Positions 1 to 4,286 of a stretch of 8,603 bases of DNA are shown here, piece after piece (within the stretch, counting starts at the first letter, position 1; the number at the start of each line of letters is the position of its first letter). The notes below the pieces were generated by a model. The model had not been told where the DNA came from and did no database searches. It saw nothing but the letters and a program-made list of their open reading frames with translations. The DNA lies in NCBI GenBank assembly GCA_900765185.1, contig CAAFQT010000148.1:1-8603 (forward strand), read 5' to 3'. The stretch comes from an uncultured Collinsella sp. GTDB lineage: Bacteria > Actinomycetota > Coriobacteriia > Coriobacteriales > Coriobacteriaceae. The position numbers and the translations under genes were made by a program.

Positions 1-1245
1 GCGCATGGAGGACACGCAGCAGGCAATGCCGTAGTCGTCGCCGTGATAGACGCGCATGAGGTCGTCGTTCTCGTACTGGATCGAGGAGCTGGCGACGGAA
101 GTCTTGGCGCAGAACTTCTTGAAGTTCTCGGGCAGACGGGTCGACCACAGAACGGTCATGTTGGGCTCGGGGCTGGTGCCCATGTTCTCGAGCGTGTGCA
201 GGTAGCGGTAGCTCATCTTGGTAACGAGCGTACGGCCGTCAACACCCATGCCGCCGATGGACTCGGTGACCCACTGCGGGTCGCCGGTGAACAGGGCCTG
301 GTACTCGGGGGTACGGGCAAACTTGACCATGCGGAGCTTCATGATGAAGTGATCCACGAACTCCTGGATCTGCTCCTCGGTGAAGGTACCGTTGGCAAGG
401 TCGCGCTCAGCGTAGATGTCGATGAACGTGGAGGTACGGCCGATGGACATAGCGGCGCCGTTCTGCTCCTTGACGGCAGCGAGGTAGGCGAAGTACATCC
501 ACTGGATGGCCTCCTGCGTGTTGGTAGCAGGGTTGGAAATATCGAAACCATAGGTCTCGGCCATCATCTTGAGCTCACCGAGGGCACGGATCTGCTCCTG
601 CAGCTCCTCGCGATCGCGGATGTTGTCGGCGGTCATGACCGTCGGGGTGGAAGCCTTCTGGGCCTCCTTGTCCTTGATCAGGTAGTCGACACCGTACAGG
701 GCGACACGACGGTAGTCGCCGATGATGCGGCCGCGGCCATAGCCATCGGGCAGACCGGTGATGATGTGAGCCGAGCGGCAAGCACGCATCTCGGGGGTGT
801 AGACATCGAAGACGCCAGCGTTGTGGGTCTTGCGCTCGAAGGTGTAGCGCTCGACAACGTTCTCGTCGACCTTGTAGCCGTGCTGGCTGGCAGCCTGGCA
901 AGCGATGCGGATACCACCGTTGACGTGCAGCGCGCGCTTGAGCGGCTTGTCGGTCTGGAGGCCAACAATGGTCTCCTTGTCGCGATGGGCATTATCGATG
1001 TAGCCAGCGGGGTGGCTCACGATACCCGTGACGGTCTTGGTGTCCATATCGAGGACACCACCCTGCTCGCGCTCCTTAAGCAGCAGGTCGAGAACCTCGC
1101 CCCACAGCTCCTTGGTACGCTCGGTCGGACCTACGAGGAACGACTCATCGCCCTCGTAGGGGGTGTAGTTCTTCTGGATGAAGTCTCGGACGTCAACCTC
1201 TCCCGTCCAAATGCCTTCCTTGAAGCCTTCCCATGCCTCCTGCAT
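1..1245 (-). CDS. pflB: Pyruvate formate-lyase (formate C-acetyltransferase), N-terminal 415 residues, cut by window edge
   Basis: This cytoplasmic glycyl-radical enzyme cleaves pyruvate with CoA to acetyl-CoA and formate in anaerobic fermentation. Translating the minus strand from the ATG at 1245 gives an open frame of exactly 415 codons to the window edge. Landmarks are FIQKNYTPYEGDESFL at residues 22-37, YGRGRIIGDYRR at 169-180 and IACCVSSM at 407-414. The paired catalytic cysteines are Cys409 and Cys410 (bases 16-21). The E. coli enzyme has the same Cys-Cys pair at 418-419 in a protein of about 760 residues, so the C-terminal glycyl-radical domain lies to the left of the window. The start is fixed by an in-frame TAG 18 bases upstream. 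An AGGAG sits at 1258-1262, with a rather long 12-base gap. Relative to E. coli the N-terminus is about 9 residues shorter. Activation needs a PflA radical-SAM enzyme, which is not in the window. The family call is very secure. Confidence 0.97.
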   Translation of the reverse strand, partial: MQEAWEGFKEGIWTGEVDVRDFIQKNYTPYEGDESFLVGPTERTKELWGEVLDLLLKEREQGGVLDMDTKTVTGIVSHPAGYIDNAHRDKETIVGLQTDKPLKRALHVNGGIRIACQAASQHGYKVDENVVERYTFERKTHNAGVFDVYTPEMRACRSAHIITGLPDGYGRGRIIGDYRRVALYGVDYLIKDKEAQKASTPTVMTADNIRDREELQEQIRALGELKMMAETYGFDISNPATNTQEAIQWMYFAYLAAVKEQNGAAMSIGRTSTFIDIYAERDLANGTFTEEQIQEFVDHFIMKLRMVKFARTPEYQALFTGDPQWVTESIGGMGVDGRTLVTKMSYRYLHTLENMGTSPEPNMTVLWSTRLPENFKKFCAKTSVASSSIQYENDDLMRVYHGDDYGIACCVSSMR

Positions 1246-1638
1246 TGTGTAACCACGCTCCTAGTTACGTGTAATGCGGCGCTCTCTCACACCGCTGCTT
1301 ATTGAATTCTTGAATGTTCGGCTTGCACTACCGGCTTCTTCCGTTCTTCACCACACATTGGTGCAGGGAAAACGTTTGTCCACCTTGGAACTACAACCCA
1401 AAACCCAAGATTTCACCCGTTGAGAAGGATAACATAGCGACCCTCTCCATCTGGGCTGTTATATGTTTCTTTTTTTATATCATAAGGACGTTTTTTACAA
1501 ACCCGCAGGAAATGCGAGTGCAAACAACTACCGTTCACCGATTTGTATGGTATTTTTCCTTGCCTTTGTACGACGTTCGCTCTAGCTGTTATGCCAGCTT
1601 TAGCAGGGTAAAGTGTCCCAGAGACCCTACAGAAACTG
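1246..1638 (-). promoter_or_regulatory. Long AT-richer leader of pflB, no gene seen
   Basis: About 390 bases between the GC-rich hairpin beyond kdgT and the pflB start hold no convincing protein; the open frames here have no family resemblance or good ribosome binding site. The base composition is visibly richer in A and T than the flanking genes, with runs of T at 1471-1476 and 1491-1496. Read toward pflB, there are several -10-like hexamers. Small dyads occur at 1349-1363 (CACCA/TGGTG arms), 1584-1599 (AGCTG/CAGCT arms) and the 8-bp palindrome AAACGTTT at 1370-1377. Long, multi-promoter leaders controlled by oxygen or redox state are known for pfl in E. coli. I could not find a clean FNR (TTGAT-N4-ATCAA) or Rex (TTGTG-N8-CACAA) site. 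Confidence 0.55.
1474..1500 (-). promoter_or_regulatory. Candidate sigma-70-type promoter for pflB
   Basis: On the minus strand TTGTAA (1495-1500) precedes TATAAA (1474-1479) by 15 bases. An overlapping TATGAT (1479-1484) and a TATAAC (1458-1463) offer alternative -10 elements. The -10 matches are good, but the -35 matches are only 3-4 of 6 and the spacing is short. This is therefore a plausible but unproven start, about 230 bases upstream of the pflB ATG. A long 5' untranslated region would follow if it is used. Confidence 0.3.
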
Positions 1639-1672
1639 CAGGGCGGCCACGGAATCCCCCGTGGCCGCCCTG
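1639..1672 (-). terminator. GC-rich hairpin downstream of kdgT, likely terminator
   Basis: A perfect 14-bp stem pairs 1639-1652 with 1659-1672 around a 6-base loop (1653-1658). It begins 38 bases past the kdgT stop codon. On the minus strand the stem is followed by CAGTTTCTGT, a poor U tract, so termination may be imperfect or rho-assisted. On the plus strand a TTTTT appears only about 12 bases after the stem. The position between kdgT and pflB favours a role in ending the kdgT transcript. Confidence 0.6.
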
Positions 1673-1710
1673 TGGCATGGCTAGTTTTTAGCTTTGATTG
1701 CCGCTTGGCA

Positions 1711-2730
1711 TTAGGCGGCTGCGGCGGCCTTGTCGGCCGTTGCCTTGCTATCGCCGTTGCCCTGGCCCTCAAAATGCTTGTAGCACCAGCTGGTGACCAG
1801 CGGGGTCAAAATAGCCGTAACGATTGCGCAGGCAGCAACCTGTGCCGTAGCCGTCGCGAGCACCGCACCGCCGTACATGGCCCCGTTGACGCTTGCCATG
1901 GCAGCAGGCGTGGCCACATTGGCTCCGGCGCAGCTCGAAATGGCCGCACCTGCGACACCCGTACCGCCCGTGAGCTTATCGACCGCGATAACGGGAATTG
2001 CAAAGACCACCGAGCAGATCACGCCGAGCAGAATACCGGGGAGACCGCCATTAATGAGCTGGCCAAAGGTCATGGTCGAGCCCATGGCAAAGAAGACGAG
2101 CACGATGATGGCGGAAAGTGCCGGTGCCATCATCTTCTTAAAGCTGGGGAACAGGTTACCCAGAATAATGCCGACGACGATCGGCAGAATGGCACCCACG
2201 AGCGACCAGCCGATCGGGGCCTGGCCGGCAGCGCCGAGCACGATCATCGTGACCGGAGGGCCGACAACCAGCGTGGTGATGGCGACAGCGCCACGCTCAG
2301 CCTCGTTGCCCATGGTACCCATCAGCCCAGCGTACATAGCGTTGTTGGCGCCGGTGCAAGCCGCCAGCATCACCATGGCAGAGATGCCAAACAAGTTGTC
2401 GTTGAACACATAAAGGATGAGCAGCGACATGGCAACGACCACGATCTGCTTGACGGCGATGATGATGGCGCCGCGGGCAGCGGCGGCAGGAGCGCTCTTA
2501 AACGAAATCGTCGTACCGACGATGAGCAAAAAAGCGCCCACGAGCGGGCCAGCGCCCTGCTGGGTCATGCCAAGCGTAAAGCTGCCGAGCGTTTTGAACA
2601 GGTCGGGGAATAGCGTGTTGAGCAGACAGCCCAACAGAAGCGGCACCAAGATATTGGCGCCCGGGATGGAGGACATCTTAAAGAACGGCTCCTTTGCCGC
2701 CGGCGCCTCCACCGCAGCCGATTCACTCAT
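1711..2730 (-). CDS. kdgT: KdgT-family 2-keto-3-deoxygluconate permease
   Basis: This inner-membrane carrier should import 2-keto-3-deoxygluconate with protons; inside the cell this compound is phosphorylated and cleaved to pyruvate and glyceraldehyde 3-phosphate. The 339-residue product is close to the 327 of E. coli KdgT. It shares the family landmarks: IPGANILVPLLLG (residues 22-34), LGSFTLGM, an LVVGPPVTMIVLGAAG segment, GLPGILLGV and the C-terminal ADKLTGG...SSCAGANVATP region. It is almost entirely made of hydrophobic helices rich in Ala, Gly and Met, with an Ala-rich hydrophilic tail. I chose the ATG at 2730 because GGAG lies 6 bases upstream; an in-frame ATG at 2751 would place that binding site inside the gene. 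It follows the SDR gene on the same strand but is separated from it by a terminator hairpin. Substrate identity is inferred from family; other sugar acids are possible. Confidence 0.9.
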   Translation of the reverse strand: MSESAAVEAPAAKEPFFKMSSIPGANILVPLLLGCLLNTLFPDLFKTLGSFTLGMTQQGAGPLVGAFLLIVGTTISFKSAPAAAARGAIIIAVKQIVVVAMSLLILYVFNDNLFGISAMVMLAACTGANNAMYAGLMGTMGNEAERGAVAITTLVVGPPVTMIVLGAAGQAPIGWSLVGAILPIVVGIILGNLFPSFKKMMAPALSAIIVLVFFAMGSTMTFGQLINGGLPGILLGVICSVVFAIPVIAVDKLTGGTGVAGAAISSCAGANVATPAAMASVNGAMYGGAVLATATAQVAACAIVTAILTPLVTSWCYKHFEGQGNGDSKATADKAAAAA

Positions 2731-2736
2731 ATATAT

Positions 2737-2743
2737 CTCCTTT
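2737..2743 (-). promoter_or_regulatory. Ribosome binding site that fixes the kdgT start
   Basis: On the minus strand AAAGGAG ends 6 bases before the ATG at 2730. The longer in-frame start at 2751 lies upstream of this element and has no comparable site of its own, so the extra seven residues MHPKEIY are probably not translated. Confidence 0.85.
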
Positions 2744-2747
2744 GGAT

Positions 2748-2770
2748 GCATGCGAATCGTAGCCGCATGC
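2748..2770. promoter_or_regulatory. Inverted repeat in the kdgT leader
   Basis: Perfect 7-bp arms GCATGCG (2748-2754) and CGCATGC (2764-2770) flank a 9-base spacer. The repeat starts five bases upstream of the kdgT ribosome binding site. It could be a repressor operator or an RNA hairpin in the leader; the sequence does not decide. A -10-like GATATA lies just upstream on the minus strand (about 2773-2778), so an operator at the start of transcription is reasonable. Confidence 0.4.
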
Positions 2771-2787
2771 GCCTATATCAGAAAGAA

Positions 2788-2819
2788 GGCGACGGTCCCG
2801 AGTCGCAGGAGCCGTCGCC
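2788..2819 (-). terminator. Rho-independent terminator after the SDR gene
   Basis: Arms GGCGACGG (2788-2795) and CCGTCGCC (2812-2819) form a perfect 8-bp stem, extendable by three pairs (TCC 2796-2798 with GGA 2808-2810) across one bulged base. On the minus strand the stem is followed directly by TTCTTTCT. It sits about 20 bases past the SDR stop, between SDR and kdgT. It should end or attenuate transcription before kdgT. Confidence 0.75.
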
Positions 2820-2838
2820 GAATAATCGTCGCGGAGTA

Positions 2839-3588
2839 TTACCCGTCCAGAACGATGCCACCGTCGCAGTCACCGATCTCGCCGTTCACGAAGCTGGCGA
2901 GGTCGGAAGCGAAGAACAGCACCATCTGCGCAGGCTCGCTGGCCTGGGCGGCGCGGCCCAGAGGGATACCGTTGATGATGCGCTGAGAGTTCTCGTCAGA
3001 GAGAATCGAAGTCATATCGGTAAGGGTAAGTGACGGGCACACGGCGTTACAGCGGACGCCAAACTTGCCGCCTTCCTTGGCGACTGCCTTGGTCAGGCCG
3101 TTGACACCGGCCTTAGAGCTCGCGTAGGCCGCGGTGCCGAGCAGGCCGCCACCGATCTTGCCAGCGACAGAGCTCACGTTGACGATAGTGCCGGCATGGG
3201 CCGCCTTAAAGTGCGGGTACACGGCGTTCATCATAGTGAAGGTACCGTTGAGGTTGATGTCGATGGTGCGACGCCACTCGGTGTCATCGATCTCGTCGAA
3301 CTTCTTGGTGCTGATGACGCCAGCGCAGTTGATCAGGATGTTGGTTTGCGGCAGGTCCGTAAAAATCTGCTCGACGGTCTCGCGCGCCTTGGGTGCATCG
3401 GCGACATCGAGCTGATAGAACTTGTTGCCCTCGCCAAGCTCGGCCACCGCGGCCTCGCCCTTAGCAGCGTTCCTTGCGATGAGCGCGACGTGTCCGCCGC
3501 CCGCAACGATGCCCTTGGCAATCTCGAGGCCAATGCCCTGAGTGCCGCCGGTAACGATCGCGGTTTTGCCCGTGAAGTCAAATGCCAT
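2839..3588 (-). CDS. SDR-family oxidoreductase, possibly KduD-like sugar-acid dehydrogenase
   Basis: A cytosolic classical short-chain dehydrogenase of 249 residues. The Rossmann motif TGGTQGIG is at residues 13-20 and NCAG at 87-90 (usual form NNAG). The catalytic tetrad is Asn112, Ser140, Tyr155 and Lys159. Ser to Tyr spacing is 15 rather than the usual 13 of FabG, owing to a Gly/Leu-rich insertion at about 146-152. Arg39 at the end of the second strand, without an acidic residue there, suggests NADP(H) preference. The usual PG after the sixth strand is replaced by CPS (NAVCPSLTLTDM). The gene precedes kdgT on the same strand, which makes a role in deoxy-hexuronate metabolism (KduD or gluconate 5-dehydrogenase-like) attractive, but KduD normally uses NAD, so this is inference. 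3-oxoacyl-ACP reductase or another sugar reductase is also possible. AAGGGGG lies 8 bases upstream of the ATG. Confidence 0.9.
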   Translation of the reverse strand: MAFDFTGKTAIVTGGTQGIGLEIAKGIVAGGGHVALIARNAAKGEAAVAELGEGNKFYQLDVADAPKARETVEQIFTDLPQTNILINCAGVISTKKFDEIDDTEWRRTIDINLNGTFTMMNAVYPHFKAAHAGTIVNVSSVAGKIGGGLLGTAAYASSKAGVNGLTKAVAKEGGKFGVRCNAVCPSLTLTDMTSILSDENSQRIINGIPLGRAAQASEPAQMVLFFASDLASFVNGEIGDCDGGIVLDG

Positions 3589-3701
3589 GACTCCAACCCC
3601 CTTGATTCAGGTGTCTCCTTGCGGGAAGTTGGAGCATCGCACGTGGCGATAAATGAGTCCCAGTCGTCATGGTGGTGACAACCCCTCGCCTAACCGCGGG
3701 C

Positions 3702-3725
3702 ATAATAGTTCTTTGAAACGCTTCA
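3702..3725 (-). promoter_or_regulatory. Candidate SDR promoter with LacI/IclR-like palindrome
   Basis: On the minus strand the -10-like TATTAT (3702-3707) lies 6 bases downstream of the 12-bp near-palindrome TGAAGCGTTTCA (3714-3725), which would therefore occupy the spacer between -10 and -35. TGAAACGTTTCA-type palindromes are typical operators of LacI-family sugar regulators, and KdgR boxes of the IclR family have similar TGAAA/TTTCA arms. No convincing -35 is seen 17 bases upstream of the -10. The transcript leader would be about 105 bases. No such regulator gene is in the window. Confidence 0.4.
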
Positions 3726-3772
3726 GCGATTGAATTTTTTACTCTTTATGCGCTCTTTATATTGCCCACTGC

Positions 3773-3798
3773 ATGAGACCCGAATACGCGGGTATCAT
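3773..3798. promoter_or_regulatory. 26-bp operator-like dyad upstream of marR
   Basis: Arms ATGAGACCCG (3773-3782) and CGGGTATCAT (3789-3798) match in 9 of 10 positions as an inverted repeat around a 6-base centre. The right arm contains TATCAT, a -10-like hexamer for the plus-strand operon; its -35 would be poor. An alternative -10, TATATT at 3758-3763, would put the dyad just downstream of the transcription start. Either placement suits repression, most simply autorepression by the MarR product, which is inference from position. Confidence 0.55.
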
Positions 3799-3802
3799 CT
3801 TT

Positions 3803-3839
3803 CACCGAAAATAGTTTCTAGTGTTAGGGGTTTTCGGTG
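3803..3839 (+). promoter_or_regulatory. Inverted repeat enclosing the marR ribosome binding site and start codon
   Basis: Perfect 9-bp arms CACCGAAAA (3803-3811) and TTTTCGGTG (3831-3839) are separated by 19 bases. The ribosome binding site AGGGG (3826-3830) is the last part of the loop, and the GTG start (3837-3839) is the last three bases of the right arm. As RNA this would bury the start codon in a stem; as DNA it could be a second operator. The spacer itself contains TAG-TTT-CTA and CTA-GTGT-TAG mini-repeats. Confidence 0.5.
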
Positions 3840-4286
3840 GAAGATACCGATTTCCATGAGCTTGGGCGTCAGCTCTTTACCGAGTTTGGCAGCATGCACC
3901 AGCGCGTTTCGCGCTTTGCCGACCAGGCTCTGGGTGGCGAGATGGCCGTCATGCGCGCCCTCATGCGCGCCGGCGGCTCGCTCACGCCGAGCGAGCTCGC
4001 TGATCGCGCCTGGGTCTCGAATGCCCGCATTGCCAATATCCTACGCGCTCTCGAAGCCAAGGGCTGGGTTGAGCGTGAGCACTCAAAGACCGACCGTCGT
4101 CGCGTACACGTCATAGTGACCGACAAGGGATTCCAGGATCTCGAAATCAAACGCCGGGAATTCGAGGACCGCACCGCGGCTTTCCTCGAGCAGCTCGGCG
4201 AAACAGATACCCAAGAGATGGTACGCCTTCTTAGACGTGCCAACGAAATTATCGACCACAATCAAGAAAGGAGAGATGCCGAGTGA
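3837..4286 (+). CDS. MarR-family transcriptional regulator
   Basis: A 149-residue winged-helix DNA-binding protein, the usual MarR length, expected to work as a dimer and to be released from DNA by a small ligand. The helix-turn-helix spans about residues 50-76 (TPSELADRAWVSNARIANIL and following). The wing is at about 84-95, with the conserved DRRRVHVIVTDKG ending in the family's T-x-x-G. The N- and C-terminal helices (about 5-32 and 104-145) would form the dimer interface. The GTG start at 3837 has AGGGG 6 bases upstream. The stop TGA overlaps the GTG of the first exporter gene (GTGA), so regulator and exporter are translated from one message. Autorepression of the operon and relief by an exporter substrate is the common arrangement for MarR-exporter operons and is inferred here. 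Confidence 0.93.
   Translation: MEDTDFHELGRQLFTEFGSMHQRVSRFADQALGGEMAVMRALMRAGGSLTPSELADRAWVSNARIANILRALEAKGWVEREHSKTDRRRVHVIVTDKGFQDLEIKRREFEDRTAAFLEQLGETDTQEMVRLLRRANEIIDHNQERRDAE

Noticed and set aside
43..1305. 420-residue open frame on the plus strand opposite pflB
   Set aside because: It is antisense to an unmistakable pflB. The long frame results from GC-rich codon use; the protein has no family resemblance, and its stop lies in the pflB leader.
1246..1638. Riboswitch upstream of pflB
   Set aside because: Only short 5-bp dyads are visible, and I could not match any known riboswitch core.
1314..1691. 125-residue plus-strand and 119-residue minus-strand open frames in the pflB leader
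   Set aside because: Neither has a convincing ribosome binding site, codon bias like the neighbours, or a known motif. Both run into the hairpin at 1639-1672.
1672..2613. 313-residue plus-strand open frame opposite kdgT
   Set aside because: Composition is rich in Arg, His and Asp without a recognisable domain, whereas the minus strand encodes a well-matched KdgT permease.
2728..2751. Longer kdgT start at 2751 (346 residues)
   Set aside because: The AAAGGAG at 2737-2743 lies inside the extra segment and is ideally spaced for the ATG at 2730.
3589..3836. Small gene or tRNA in the divergent region
   Set aside because: No cloverleaf or T-loop GTTCRA arrangement is seen, and the short frames lack ribosome binding sites; the region is better explained by promoters and dyads.
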